A DNA stretch of 64,000 nucleotides from Rhizomonospora bruguierae (lineage in GTDB: Bacteria; Actinomycetota; Actinomycetes; Mycobacteriales; Micromonosporaceae), in NCBI RefSeq assembly GCF_018397995.1, contig NZ_BBQH01000014.1, positions 1 to 64,000 of the forward strand, read 5' to 3'. The notes under the pieces were generated by a model that ran no database searches, was not told the DNA's origin, and saw only the letters and a program-made list of their open reading frames with translations. Shown piece by piece: positions 34,901 through 43,527 of the stretch. Each line of letters starts with the position of its first letter. Position 1 is the stretch's first letter. Made by a program: the position numbers and the translations under genes.

Positions 34901-35075
34901 GGTGGGCGACGGTCGAGCCGGCAGGCGCCGGCGTGAACCGATGGGCGGGGGCGGCGGCGTGCACCGGTGCGGCAGCGCCGAGTGCGGCGAGGCTTGTGGC
35001 CACGAAGCCGATGCCGGCGAGGCGGATACCCCGCCGGACGTCCACTGCGAGACGCACGACACGTCTGGAACTCAT
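31968..35075 (-). CDS. Secreted subtilisin-like serine protease (S8) with PA domain
   Basis: A 1035-residue exported protease. A Sec signal ending AAAPVHAAA is followed by an I9-type propeptide (about residues 65-150). The S8 catalytic triad is Asp near 190 (VAVIDTGIDYTHADF), His near 268 (DCDGHGTHVAGT) and Ser near 602 (ISGTSMAAPHTAG). A protease-associated domain is inserted before the Ser (GVAGTLVVVERGTCGRV). Domains after 640 are beta-rich (AVGTARGAG, VTIPARGDATVQVTL). A calcium-loop-like DVNGDGVDD lies in the C-terminal part. The ATG at 35075 follows GGGAGGAGTGGAG. Probably a nutritional protease; it is monocistronic. Confidence 0.93.
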   Translation of the reverse strand: MSSRRVVRLAVDVRRGIRLAGIGFVATSLAALGAAAPVHAAAPAHRFTPAPAGSTVAHQPLGLRNAQATLMVQLAGDPVAVAEADAPAPLSSSEKQAHKNRLRSQQTPVEQRVRELGGTVLGDYQSAYNGVKVRMSERQATSLLDLPNVVAVRRVQTMKPDNTKGVPLIGAPAAWAGVSGFHGEGIKVAVIDTGIDYTHADFGGPGTPEAYRKAHAKETAPADPALFGPKAAKVKGGIDLVGDSYNADPDSPDYQPVPHPDPNPLDCDGHGTHVAGTSVGFGVLADGTTYRGPYNATTVSSHAWTVGPGVAPKADLYSIRVFGCQGSTDVTVDAIDWAVDHGMDVINMSLGSPFGSADEPSAVAAANAARNGVIVVASAGNSGQNPYITGSPAAGTGVISVAASDPTVNFPGAHVALSTGGTVDAIDANGLTLPGTPLPVKVLTTSGGGISLGCDPQEYVNAGVAGTLVVVERGTCGRVSRAIYGQQAGAAAVLMVNTSDGLPPYEGPITSNPDTGEAYTVTIPFLGVKSSDAARLVAADGGTASLSAFNLDNPGYLAPADFTSGGPRTGDSWLKPDVTAPGVSIASAGVGTGTGFEVISGTSMAAPHTAGMAALVRQAHPTWKKVQYWKAAIVNTADPGKVAGYTTRVAGSGLIQAVGATQTQAVAEGDKGTATLNYGFAELAKDYKVGKTVKLHNFSNKPVTFAVGTARGAGSPHTVKLNKSQVTIPARGDATVQVTLSVPAATAGDSSAFNDVAGLVRFTPKNGGNGGIALSVPYYLVPQAISTIETKIDTKQLARTGAATATVTNKKGVTTGTADWYAWGLTDGKDKGLGSNDIRAVGAQAFDGGLAFAISTHHRWSNAAMNEFDVYVDVNGDGVDDYVVVGVDYGAVTAGSSDGLMVTAVFNLRTGAGSIEFLADAPHDSSTIVLPVLTSQLCDAGSPCLSKNNPRLRYHVTSFGLTDDTSDTVAGTATFNAFTPAVSTGMFDTVKPKKSATERVTLNATEFAKSPALGLMVVSHDNRSTDEAQLIPIRK

Positions 35076-35481
35076 CTCCACTCCTCCCACGCCCGCGTGA
35101 TGCGGGGCGGTTACTGACTTCTACACGTGATGGGCGTCGATTACTAGCCTCGCTCGGGCGTTTTGCCGCGGTCGGGTGGTGTGGCGGTAAACGACGCCGC
35201 GGACCGTGTTTGGACGGTCGACGAGACCGGTGTGGAACTCGCACGCCGGCGTGCCAGCCCGGGCAGGCCCCGTCCGGGAGGCATCCGCTCGCGGCGCCGT
35301 CCCGGGCACGGCAGGGGCTATCGCGCGCCGTCATGAATCCGGCGGCAAACTCACGGATCACCACATGGTGAGGGTGAGGGCCACGTTCATAGCATGTGTC
35401 TACCGTCACAAGGGGTGAATGCTTACCTGGCCGACATCCCGGATGAGACGGACGGATACCGCTGCCACGAAAGGTCGACTG
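35076..35481. other. Divergent intergenic region, protease / sugar-isomerase operon
   Basis: No gene is apparent in these 406 bases. The segment is AT-richer near 35100-35160, probably the protease promoter. It contains CCGG followed by ACTCACG (35339-35342 and 35349-35355), a motif repeated upstream of other catabolic genes, and TCACC-ACAT-GGTGA (35357-35370). Confidence 0.4.
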
Positions 35482-36312
35482 GTGACTCGTTTCTCGGTGT
35501 GTCAGCTCGGGCTTCCTGGGACCAGCTTTGACGAGGACGTCGCGCTCTGCGCCGAACTCGGCATCGGGCTCGGCGCCGACGAGTCGAAGTTCCCGGAGGA
35601 TGAGAACGCCGCGGCGGCCGCCCTGGCGGACGCGGGCGTCCCCGTGACCATCGCCTGCCCCGCGACGCTGACGCTGCTCCCCAGCCCGGCGGTGTCCGGA
35701 GGGCCCACGTACGAGACGCGCCTGGCGCAGGTGCTGCGGGGCATCCGCCGGCTGGCCGTCACGAATCCCGCCACCGTCTTCGTGATCACCGGGCCGGCCG
35801 GTGACCTGGGTCCCGAGCGTGCCCGTGCGATGGCCGTCGAGGGGCTTCGGGAGGCGGCCCGCGTCGCCAAGGAGGTCGGTGTCACGCTGTCCGTCGAGAT
35901 CATGCGCACGTCGTACGCCGACGAGTGGACGTTCGTCCACACGATCGCGGACGGGCTCCAGTTGATCGAGGACGTCGACCCGGATCTTCGCATCATCCTC
36001 GACACCTGGCACATGTGGGACTCGCCTGGCGTGCTGCCGATGATCGAGAAGCACGCGGACGTGATCGCCGGTGTCCAGCTCAGCGACTACCGGCTGCCCT
36101 TCCGCGCCAACATGGACCGAATCCTGCCCGGCGACGGTGTGATCGACCTGCCGGCCATGGTGCGGGCGCTGGAGCGCGGCGGCTTCACCGGCTGGTACGA
36201 CCTCGAGATCTTCTCCGACCCGCAGTTCCCCGACTCGCTCTGGCGCCGGCCCCAGCGTGCGTGGGTGTCCGAAGGCAGGCAGAAGTTCGCTGAGCTCTGC
36301 GGAATCGAGTGA
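35482..36312 (+). CDS. Xylose-isomerase-like TIM-barrel sugar isomerase/epimerase
   Basis: A 276-residue AP endonuclease family 2-like TIM barrel (IolE/IolI/hydroxypyruvate isomerase group). Metal-ligand positions are recognisable in SVEIMRT, LDTWHMW and GVQLSDYR, with the final ligand in WYDLEIFSD. The GTG at 35482 follows GAAAGG; the open frame extends to 35419 without similarity. It heads an operon with a ribose-type ABC importer and dehydrogenases, so it probably isomerises an imported sugar or sugar-acid intermediate. The actual substrate is unknown. Confidence 0.8.
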   Translation: MTRFSVCQLGLPGTSFDEDVALCAELGIGLGADESKFPEDENAAAAALADAGVPVTIACPATLTLLPSPAVSGGPTYETRLAQVLRGIRRLAVTNPATVFVITGPAGDLGPERARAMAVEGLREAARVAKEVGVTLSVEIMRTSYADEWTFVHTIADGLQLIEDVDPDLRIILDTWHMWDSPGVLPMIEKHADVIAGVQLSDYRLPFRANMDRILPGDGVIDLPAMVRALERGGFTGWYDLEIFSDPQFPDSLWRRPQRAWVSEGRQKFAELCGIE

Positions 36313-36408
36313 GGTGATCGGTCGCCAGCTTAGTCCGCGAGCTCGGCACCCGCCGCATCACAAGTCGTAGGTACGGCGCGGAAGCTGCGCCCGGTAAAGG
36401 AGAGACGA

Positions 36409-37662
36409 GTGTTGACCAGAAGAGGAAGGACCACCGTACCCCGGCTGGCGTACGGTGTCGTCCTGGGACTTGCCTGCACGCTGCTGGCCGCCTGCGGTGG
36501 TGGAGGCGGTTCCGCCACCGCCTCCACGGACTGCGGCAACCTGGACCTTTCGGCCCTGACCCATCGGGAGATCCCCGCATCGCTCAACCCGAAGAGCGCC
36601 GTGCCGGACATCTCGCAGATGACCATCCGGTCCGACAACCTCGGCGCCGACCAGTCGCTGGAGCCGACCTGGTGGACCGACCTGAAGATCACTCCGGAGC
36701 AGGCGAAGGAGATCTGCGGGAAGAACCTCAAGGCCGCCATCCTCGACTGGGACCAGGTGCTCTACAACCAGGTCATCCGGCAGGGCTTCAAGGACGTGAT
36801 GGCGGCCGTCGGCATCAAGGTCGTCCGGGAGACCAGCTTCGCGTTCGACCCCAACGGTCTGGCCGGCAACCTGGCCGCCGTGATGCCGCTGCACCCCAAT
36901 ATCGTCTTCACCGGTGGGACGGTCGATCCGAAGCAGTTCGCCGCGATCATGGGGCCCGCCCGCGCCGCGGACATCCAGATCGTCTCCTGGGGCGTCGGTG
37001 CCGAGGGCTGGAAGATCGGACCGGACGGCGACCTCTCGGGCCTGGTCGGCTACGACTTCTACAATCTCGGCCTGCAGATGGCGGATGCCATCGCGACCCG
37101 CTACCCGGACGGCGCCAACCTGGGCTACCTGCACTGGATCAACAACGTGCCGCCGATCCTGCTGCGTGAGCGGGGCCTGCTCGACGGTCTCAAGAAGCAC
37201 CCGCACATCAAGGTGATCGCCGACGGCGGCGAGCCGGACCCGGCCCGGCCGAACTCCGGCTACAACGACCCGAACAACGTCCAGGCCGCGACCCAGGCGT
37301 TCCTGGTGCGGCACCCGGAGGTCGACGTCCTGTTCGCCGCCTGGGAGGACCCGCCGGCGCTGGGCCAGATCGCGGCGATCAAGGCGCTCGGCCGCCAGGT
37401 GGACATCGTCACCATGGACCTGGATGTCACCGGCGCCGAGCACCTCCAGAACGATGGCGTCATCACCGTCGACATGGCGCAGGACATCTACGACGGTGGC
37501 CGGGCGCTGGCCATGATCGCGGCGCTCAACGAGATCGGCGTCGAGACCCCGCCGTTCGTGATCGTCCCGACCTTCGCCGCCAACTCCGACAACGTCAAGG
37601 ACGCCTGGGACATGATGCACGGCCCGTCGTGGCCCTGCTGTGACGGCAAGAAGGTCGGCTGA
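36409..37662 (+). CDS. Sugar ABC transporter substrate-binding lipoprotein
   Basis: A 417-residue binding protein of the periplasmic-binding-protein-like I type. The lipobox CTLLAAC is followed by a Gly/Ser linker. The core contains AAILDWDQVLYNQVIRQGFK, then LHPNIVFTGG and VITVDMAQDIYDGGRALA. The C-terminal PSWPCCDGKKVG carries a vicinal Cys pair, possibly a disulphide or metal site. The GTG at 36409 has AAAGGAGAGA upstream. It delivers ligand to the RbsA/RbsC-like proteins encoded next. The ligand cannot be inferred; these importers carry pentoses, polyols and related compounds. Confidence 0.87.
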   Translation: MLTRRGRTTVPRLAYGVVLGLACTLLAACGGGGGSATASTDCGNLDLSALTHREIPASLNPKSAVPDISQMTIRSDNLGADQSLEPTWWTDLKITPEQAKEICGKNLKAAILDWDQVLYNQVIRQGFKDVMAAVGIKVVRETSFAFDPNGLAGNLAAVMPLHPNIVFTGGTVDPKQFAAIMGPARAADIQIVSWGVGAEGWKIGPDGDLSGLVGYDFYNLGLQMADAIATRYPDGANLGYLHWINNVPPILLRERGLLDGLKKHPHIKVIADGGEPDPARPNSGYNDPNNVQAATQAFLVRHPEVDVLFAAWEDPPALGQIAAIKALGRQVDIVTMDLDVTGAEHLQNDGVITVDMAQDIYDGGRALAMIAALNEIGVETPPFVIVPTFAANSDNVKDAWDMMHGPSWPCCDGKKVG

Positions 37663-37678
37663 GGACCGCACCACCCAC

Positions 37679-37706
37679 GGCGGCGTCCGCACCCGCGGAC
37701 GCCGCC
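37679..37706 (+). terminator. Intra-operon hairpin after the binding-protein gene
   Basis: GGCGGCGTCCGC (37679-37690), loop ACCC, then GCGGACGCCGCC (37695-37706): a perfect 12-bp stem with a tetraloop 17 bases after the binding-protein stop and 31 bases before the ATPase start. It probably works as an attenuator or mRNA stabiliser raising binding protein over ATPase and permease. Confidence 0.65.
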
Positions 37707-37737
37707 TGGAGTCGGACCACGAGGGAGTAGTGGGGCA

Positions 37738-39282
37738 GTGACGAACGACGCGGCCGGCAGGGCTCTCGACCTGCGTGGGGTGAGCATGCGGTTCGGTGAG
37801 GTCCGGGTTCTGGACCGGGTCGACTTCGCGGTCGAGCCCGGCTCCGTCCACGCCGTCGTCGGCCACAACGGTGCGGGGAAGTCGACGCTCATGAAGATCG
37901 CGCTCGGCGTCCACCAACCCACCGAGGGGTCCGTGCACATCGCGGGGTCGCCCCTCACCCCCGCGCATCCGGCCACCGCGCGCAAGCTCGGGCTGGGCAT
38001 GGTCATGCAGGAGCGCAGCCTGATCGACACGCTGAGCGGCCTGGACAACCTCTTCCTGAACGACGAGAAGATCGGGCTCACCCGAGCGATCCGGCGCCGC
38101 GCCCAACGGCAGGAGGCGCTGGCGCTCACCGAGCGGCTCGGCATTTCCCCCGACGTGCTGCGCCGCCAGGTCTCCCAGTTGAGCCCGGTGGAGCAGCAGA
38201 TGCTCGAGATCGCGAAGGCGGTACGGCTGGCCGAGCACGTGCTGATCCTCGACGAGCCGACCGCGCCGCTGTCGCACCGCGAGATCGAGATGCTGTTCCG
38301 CCTCATCAGGCGGGTGGCGGGGCTCGGCGCCGGCATCGTGCTGATCACCCATCACCTCAACGAGGTGTTCGAGGTGGCAGACCACATCACCGTTCTGCGC
38401 GGCGGCAAGGTGACCCTCTCGGTCGCGCCCGCGCGGACGTCGGTGCCCGACCTGATCTCGTCGATGCTGGGCGAGAGCAAGGCCGCCGTGAAGTCCGAAG
38501 GGGTCACCCGGGTCGACGTGGCGGCCGCGCCGGCCCTCGAGGTCCGCGATCTCACCGTGCCCGGGAAGTTCGAGACCCCCCTGTCCTTCTCGGTCAAGCG
38601 GGGAGAGATCGTCGGTGTCGCGGGGCTCGCGGGCAGTGGGCGTTCCACCCTGCTCCGAGCGCTCTTCGGCGCCGCCAGGCCCGGGGGCGGAGCCGTGCGG
38701 CTCATGGGGCAGTCGTACCGGCCGCGTAACCCGAAGCACGCCATTCGCAACCGCCTGTTCCTCATCCCGGAGGAACGGGCGGAGTACGGCCTGGTCACGA
38801 CGCAGCCGATCGTCGACAACATCATGCTTCCGGTGCTGGGGGGCCTCACCACCTGGCGGGTCGTCCGGGACGGCAGGGGTGCGGACCTGGCGCATCAGCT
38901 CATGCGCGACCTGAAGGTCCGGGCGCGCGACCACCGCCAGGTCGTCAACGAGCTGTCGGGTGGCAACCAGCAGAAGATCGTGCTGGCGAAGTCGCTGGCC
39001 ACCCGGGCGGACATGCTCCTGCTCGACGAGCCGACGTCCGGGGTGGACGTCGGGGCGGCCGCCGAGTTGATCAAGATTGTCGGCGAGTTGGCGAACCAGG
39101 GCACGGGTGTCCTGTGGGTGACCTCGGACCTACAGGAGCTGCTCACCGTCTCCGACCGCGTGCTCGTCATCGCCGACGGCCGCATCAGAGCCGTCGTGCC
39201 GCGGGACGGCGAGGACTTCACCGAGCCGAGGCTCATCCACCTGATGCAAAGAGCGGGACTCAACGGAGGCGAAGCGGCATGA
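37738..39282 (+). CDS. Ribose-type sugar ABC transporter, dual ATPase
   Basis: A 514-residue RbsA/MglA-like protein with two ATPase domains. The first has Walker A GHNGAGKST (residues about 42-50) and Walker B VLILDEPTAPLS. The second has the usual altered Walker A AGLAGSGRST and Walker B MLLLDEPTSGVD, with signature ELSGGNQQKIVLAKSL. The GTG at 37738 follows GGAGTAGTGGGG. It energises the permease encoded next, whose start overlaps its stop. Confidence 0.93.
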   Translation: MTNDAAGRALDLRGVSMRFGEVRVLDRVDFAVEPGSVHAVVGHNGAGKSTLMKIALGVHQPTEGSVHIAGSPLTPAHPATARKLGLGMVMQERSLIDTLSGLDNLFLNDEKIGLTRAIRRRAQRQEALALTERLGISPDVLRRQVSQLSPVEQQMLEIAKAVRLAEHVLILDEPTAPLSHREIEMLFRLIRRVAGLGAGIVLITHHLNEVFEVADHITVLRGGKVTLSVAPARTSVPDLISSMLGESKAAVKSEGVTRVDVAAAPALEVRDLTVPGKFETPLSFSVKRGEIVGVAGLAGSGRSTLLRALFGAARPGGGAVRLMGQSYRPRNPKHAIRNRLFLIPEERAEYGLVTTQPIVDNIMLPVLGGLTTWRVVRDGRGADLAHQLMRDLKVRARDHRQVVNELSGGNQQKIVLAKSLATRADMLLLDEPTSGVDVGAAAELIKIVGELANQGTGVLWVTSDLQELLTVSDRVLVIADGRIRAVVPRDGEDFTEPRLIHLMQRAGLNGGEAA

Positions 39283-40334
39283 CCACGCAGTCGATCAAGG
39301 CCAGCAGGGCGGCCGCGATGGGAGAGCGGATCAAGCGCGCGACGCTGGAGACGCTCTGGCGCGCGTACACCGGAGAGAACTCCGGGATCCTCATCGTGGT
39401 GGTGCTCGGCACGATCGTGGGCTTCTCCCTCTACCTGCGGGACACCGACTACCTCACGGCGGACAACATGCTCAGCATCGTCCGCCAGACCACGGCCATC
39501 ACGGTCATGGCGGTGCCGACGGTGTTCGTGATCGCATCGCGCGAGCTCGACCTCTCCTTCGCGGCCGTTGTCCCGGTGTCCGGGTTCGTGGCCGCGCTGC
39601 TCCTGGAGAGCCACAACATGATCGTCGCGGTGGCGGCGAGCATCGGCATCGGCGTCGCGGTCGGGCTCTTCAACGGCCTCGTCACCGTGTGGTTCAAGAT
39701 CCCGTCGTTCGTGGTGACCCTCGGCAGCATGGGTGTGCTCAACGGACTGAGCCTCCGGATCACCGACAGCCAGGCGGTGTCGGTGTCCAACCGCACGTTC
39801 CTGGACATCTTCGGCGCGGGCAGCATCGGCCCCGTCCCGTCCCTGCTGATCTGGGCCGTGGTGATCGTGGCACTGGGTCACTTCGTCCTCACCCAGACCG
39901 CCACCGGCCGTGGCCTGCTCGCCACCGGGGCAAACGAGAAGGCCGCCAGGTACAGCGGCATCCGGGTCACCCGGATGAAGGTCGGTGCCCTGGTCGCCAG
40001 CGGCGTCGGAGGATCGCTGGCTGGGTTGCTGTACGTCGGTCAGTTCGCCGCGGCCTCGTACACCCTGGGCGGATCCGACCTGCTGACCGTCATCGCGGCC
40101 GTCATCATCGGCGGTACCGCGCTGGCCGGCGGCAAGGGGAGTGTCATCGGTGCCCTGATCGGCTCGCTGCTGATCGGCACGCTGAACAACGGACTGGTCA
40201 TCATCGGGCTGGCGAATCCGGAACAGCTCATGGTGCGGGGCGTCATCATCATCGCCGCGGTGATCTTCAGCGCCCGGACGGTGCGCAACCGGCGCAGGCC
40301 CGCGTCGCTCGGTGGCGACCCCAGCGTCACCTGA
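39279..40334 (+). CDS. Ribose-type sugar ABC transporter permease
   Basis: A 351-residue RbsC-like permease with eight or more membrane segments. Family features are TVMAVPTVFVIASRELDLSF, where the RELDLS block is diagnostic, and GRGLLATGANEKAARYSGI and GGTALAGGKGSVIGALIGSL. The ATG at 39279 overlaps the ATPase stop as ATGA and is preceded by GGAGGC. A cytoplasmic N-terminal extension of about 30 residues is longer than usual. Confidence 0.93.
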   Translation: MTTQSIKASRAAAMGERIKRATLETLWRAYTGENSGILIVVVLGTIVGFSLYLRDTDYLTADNMLSIVRQTTAITVMAVPTVFVIASRELDLSFAAVVPVSGFVAALLLESHNMIVAVAASIGIGVAVGLFNGLVTVWFKIPSFVVTLGSMGVLNGLSLRITDSQAVSVSNRTFLDIFGAGSIGPVPSLLIWAVVIVALGHFVLTQTATGRGLLATGANEKAARYSGIRVTRMKVGALVASGVGGSLAGLLYVGQFAAASYTLGGSDLLTVIAAVIIGGTALAGGKGSVIGALIGSLLIGTLNNGLVIIGLANPEQLMVRGVIIIAAVIFSARTVRNRRRPASLGGDPSVT

Positions 40335-40401
40335 GGCCGGTCGTCACGGCGCGGGCGGACCACCCGTCCCATCGAACAACCACCGACAGAAGGGGCCAAC
40401 C

Positions 40402-41160
40402 ATGGCAAGCACGAGACTCGCCGGCAAGGTCGCCGTCATCACGGGTGCCGGCGCGGGCATCGGCCGGACCTACGCGCAGCGCCTGGCCGCCGAGGGAGCC
40501 ACCGTGGTGGTGGCCGACATCGGACCGACCGCCGAGACCGTCAAGCTCATCGAGAACGAGGGCGGACGGGCCGTCGGCAGCCACGCCGACGTCGCCGACC
40601 CCGACTCGGTCGCCGCGCTCGTGCGGGCCGCCACCGAACTGGACGGCCACGTCGACATCCTGGTGAACAACGCCGCGATCTACCCGGTGCAGCCGTTCGA
40701 GGACATCACGTTCGAGCAGTGGCGGCGGATGATGTCGATCAACCTGGACGGTGTCTTCCTCACCTGCCAGGGGTTCCTGCCCGGCATGAAGGAACAGCGC
40801 TGGGGCCGCATCGTCAACATCGCGTCCTCCGTGCTGCTCTACACGAACGTCAACTACACCCACTACACCGCGAGCAAGGCCGGCGTGGTCGGCTTGACCC
40901 GGGCGCTCGCGTCCGAGGTCGGCGACCACGGTGTCACGGTCAACGCCCTGGCGCCCGGGCTGACCAAGACGGCCACGACCGGTGAGACGCACGGCAGGGC
41001 CTTCGAGTACTTCGCCGGCCTGCAGGCGATCGGGCGGCCCGGCCTGCCCGAGGACCTTGCCGGGCCGCTCGCGTTCCTGGTGTCCGACGACGCGGCCTGG
41101 GTGACCGGCGAGGTGCTCAATGCCAACGGCGGCATGGTCAAGATCGGGTACGCCGGATGA
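40402..41160 (+). CDS. Short-chain dehydrogenase/reductase
   Basis: A 252-residue SDR. The cofactor motif is TGAGAGIGR (residues about 15-23), with VNNAA and catalytic Ser in IVNIASS. Tyr and Lys lie in HYTASKAG, and the C-terminus WVTGEVLNANGG is typical of classical SDRs. Asp at the end of beta-2 (VVVADIG) favours NAD. The ATG at 40402 follows AGAAGGGG. Part of the importer operon; it probably oxidises the imported compound. Confidence 0.9.
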   Translation: MASTRLAGKVAVITGAGAGIGRTYAQRLAAEGATVVVADIGPTAETVKLIENEGGRAVGSHADVADPDSVAALVRAATELDGHVDILVNNAAIYPVQPFEDITFEQWRRMMSINLDGVFLTCQGFLPGMKEQRWGRIVNIASSVLLYTNVNYTHYTASKAGVVGLTRALASEVGDHGVTVNALAPGLTKTATTGETHGRAFEYFAGLQAIGRPGLPEDLAGPLAFLVSDDAAWVTGEVLNANGGMVKIGYAG

Positions 41161-42200
41161 CCACCGTTCCGCAGCGGCGGGCATCGGGTGCCGCCACCGC
41201 CCGGGCGCTCTGGTTCACCGCCGAACGGACGCCCGAGGTCCTGGCCGAAGCCGTCCCCGAGCCGGCCGGCGACCAGGTCACGGTGCGCGCCAAGGCATCC
41301 CTGATCAGCCCGGGTACCGAGATGCTGGTCTACCGTGGACAGTTGGACCCGGACGACGACCTCGGCCTCGAGACCTGCGCCGGCAGCTTCGGCTTCCCGG
41401 TCAAGTACGCCTACCAGGTGGTCGGCGAGGTCGTCGCGGTCGGGCCCGACGCGCCGTACGCCGTGGGGCAGACGGTGTTCGCGCGGCACCCGCACCAGGA
41501 ACTGTTCACGATGCGGCCGGACCCGATGCTCCTGTTCGAGGTGCCGGCGGGGCTCGACCCGCGGCGTGCGGTCTTCGCGAACCTCCTCGACGTGGCGCTC
41601 AACTGCAACCTGGACGTGCCGGTGCGCCACGGCGACGTGGTCGTCGTGTACGGCCAGGGCATCGTCGGCAGCCTCACGGCGCAGCTCGCCCGCCGCACGG
41701 CGGGGCACCTGATCGTCGTCGACCCGCTGCCGCACCGCCGCGAGCTGGCCCTGTCGTGGGGTGCCGACCGGGCGGTGACGCCGGATGAGGTCGCGGGCGC
41801 CGTCGACGAGGCCAGCGCCGGGCGGGGTGCGGACATCTGCGTCGAGGCCACCGGAGCCCCGGCGGCGCTCCAGTCGGCCATCGATGTGGCCGGCCAGGAG
41901 GCCACAGTCGTCGTCGTGTCGTTCTTCGGGAACAGGCAGGTACCCCTGGTGCTGGCGCCGAAGTTCCACTATGGACGGCTACACCTGGTCAGCTCCCAGG
42001 TCAGCACGATGGGCGGCCCGCTGCGGCCGCGGTGGACCATGCAGCGGCGGATGCACACGTCGTTCCAGCTGCTGCGGGACCCGAGCCTGGTCACCGAGGT
42101 GACGCACGTGCTGCCCTTCGGCCGCGCCGCGGAGGGCTACGCCGTTCTGGACACCGACCCCGGCAGCGCCATGGGGGTCGTCCTCGATTACGCCGGCTGA
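41157..42200 (+). CDS. Medium-chain dehydrogenase, zinc-free type
   Basis: A 347-residue MDR protein with GroES-like N-terminus (SLISPGTEMLVYRG) and Rossmann motif VYGQGIVGSLTAQLARR. The canonical catalytic-zinc Cys/His and the four-Cys structural zinc lobe are absent, so it belongs to the group seen in tailoring oxidoreductases such as BchC-like enzymes rather than classical alcohol dehydrogenases. Cofactor-site Asp in LIVVDPLPHRR suggests NAD. The ATG at 41157 overlaps the SDR stop as ATGA. Confidence 0.8.
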   Translation: MTTVPQRRASGAATARALWFTAERTPEVLAEAVPEPAGDQVTVRAKASLISPGTEMLVYRGQLDPDDDLGLETCAGSFGFPVKYAYQVVGEVVAVGPDAPYAVGQTVFARHPHQELFTMRPDPMLLFEVPAGLDPRRAVFANLLDVALNCNLDVPVRHGDVVVVYGQGIVGSLTAQLARRTAGHLIVVDPLPHRRELALSWGADRAVTPDEVAGAVDEASAGRGADICVEATGAPAALQSAIDVAGQEATVVVVSFFGNRQVPLVLAPKFHYGRLHLVSSQVSTMGGPLRPRWTMQRRMHTSFQLLRDPSLVTEVTHVLPFGRAAEGYAVLDTDPGSAMGVVLDYAG

Positions 42201-42248
42201 GCGCCACGGCCGGGACCCGCACCGAGAGCACGAAAGGTACCTCGCGCG

Positions 42249-43505
42249 ATGCCCTTTTCCCACGGCGTGACCGAGGTCGGCTACCACGACCTCGACGGCC
42301 GGTCCGGATTCAAGCTCGCCATGCAGGAGGTGGACAACCGGTTCTTCCTCTACGTCGCCGCCCTCTGGGAGCCCGGCCTGTCGATCCTCGATGTCACCGA
42401 GCCCGAGCGTCCGCGGCTGCTGCGGTGGATCCCCGGACCGTCGGCGACCTGGACGATCCAGGTGCAGGTCGCCGACGGTCGCATGATCACCGGTCTTGAG
42501 CACATCCCGACCGGGTGGAGCGCCGGCGACCGGAGCACCCCGCAGAACGGGTTTGTCGTCTGGGACGTCTCGACCCCGGACGACCCCGTCGAACTCGGTC
42601 GATGGGACAGCGGTGGCACGGGAACCCACCGCAACTTCTACGCCGGGGGCGACCTCGTCCACACGGCGGCGAACATGGACGGCTTCGAGGGGCACATCTA
42701 CGCGGCGGTCGACATCAGCGATCCGGGACGCCCCACGCTGAAGGGCCGCTGGTGGTGGCCCGGCCAGCACGCCGCCGCCGGCGAGAGCTACCCCGACGCC
42801 GACCGGGACCGCCTGCGCAAGGGCAAACCGTTCCCCGACGTCGCCGCGACCAAGCAGCACAACCTGTCGCTGCACGGCGGCGCCTACCGCGAGGGCGACC
42901 GGGTCTACGCGCCCTGGATGCGCGCGGGACTGGTGATCCTCGACGTATCGGACGAGGCGAACCCGACGCTCGTGTCGAACCTGTCGTTCTACCCCCCGCT
43001 GGGCAGCTCCATCGCCCTCCACACGGCCATGCCGCTACCCGACCGGGGCCTGGTCCTGGTCAACAGCGAGGCGCTGAACGAGAACTGCAACGAACCGGTG
43101 AACGTCGCCGGCATCGTGGACGTCAGCGACGAGACCGACCCGATCCTCATCTCGCTGTTCCCCCAGCCGCGTCCCCCACGGGGCTACCCCGGGCGCGGCT
43201 TCGCCGCGAAGGGCGGGCGGTTCGGTCCGCACAACCAGCACCAGCCCCAGGGACAGGCGTGCCTGGCCCCGGTCGAGAACACCGTCCACCTCACCTACTT
43301 CAACGCCGGCCTGCAGATCTACGACATCAGCGATCCACGGGACCCCTTCGTCACCGCCTACCACATCCCCGACGACCCGCCCAGCCGGCGCGGTCCGCTT
43401 CCGCGCACCCTGGTCACCCAGGTCGAAGACGTCCTCGTGGACCGGCGCGGGTTCATCTACTTCTCGGAGAAGAACACGGGCATCACGATCCTGCGCCAGG
43501 ACTGA
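42249..43505 (+). CDS. LVIVD-repeat beta-propeller protein
   Basis: A 418-residue protein built from six copies of a motif of the form x-I/V-x-D-V/I-S-x-P-x-x-P: SILDVTEPERP, VVWDVSTPDDP, AAVDISDPGRP, VILDVSDEANP, GIVDVSDETDP and QIYDISDPRDP. These are LVIVD repeats, which fold as propeller blades. No signal peptide is evident, so it is probably cytoplasmic. Several His lie in conserved-looking positions (GTHRNFYAGG, TKQHNLSLHGG, GPHNQHQPQG), compatible with metal binding. Its catalytic role, if any, is unknown; it ends the importer-dehydrogenase operon. Confidence 0.75.
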   Translation: MPFSHGVTEVGYHDLDGRSGFKLAMQEVDNRFFLYVAALWEPGLSILDVTEPERPRLLRWIPGPSATWTIQVQVADGRMITGLEHIPTGWSAGDRSTPQNGFVVWDVSTPDDPVELGRWDSGGTGTHRNFYAGGDLVHTAANMDGFEGHIYAAVDISDPGRPTLKGRWWWPGQHAAAGESYPDADRDRLRKGKPFPDVAATKQHNLSLHGGAYREGDRVYAPWMRAGLVILDVSDEANPTLVSNLSFYPPLGSSIALHTAMPLPDRGLVLVNSEALNENCNEPVNVAGIVDVSDETDPILISLFPQPRPPRGYPGRGFAAKGGRFGPHNQHQPQGQACLAPVENTVHLTYFNAGLQIYDISDPRDPFVTAYHIPDDPPSRRGPLPRTLVTQVEDVLVDRRGFIYFSEKNTGITILRQD

Positions 43506-43527
43506 CGGTCGGGCGGGTCGCCGGCCG

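Noticed and set aside
36358-38934. Minus-strand frame of over 850 codons opposite the sugar importer genes
   Set aside because: Overlaps binding protein and ATPase genes with clear motifs; no ribosome site or homology.
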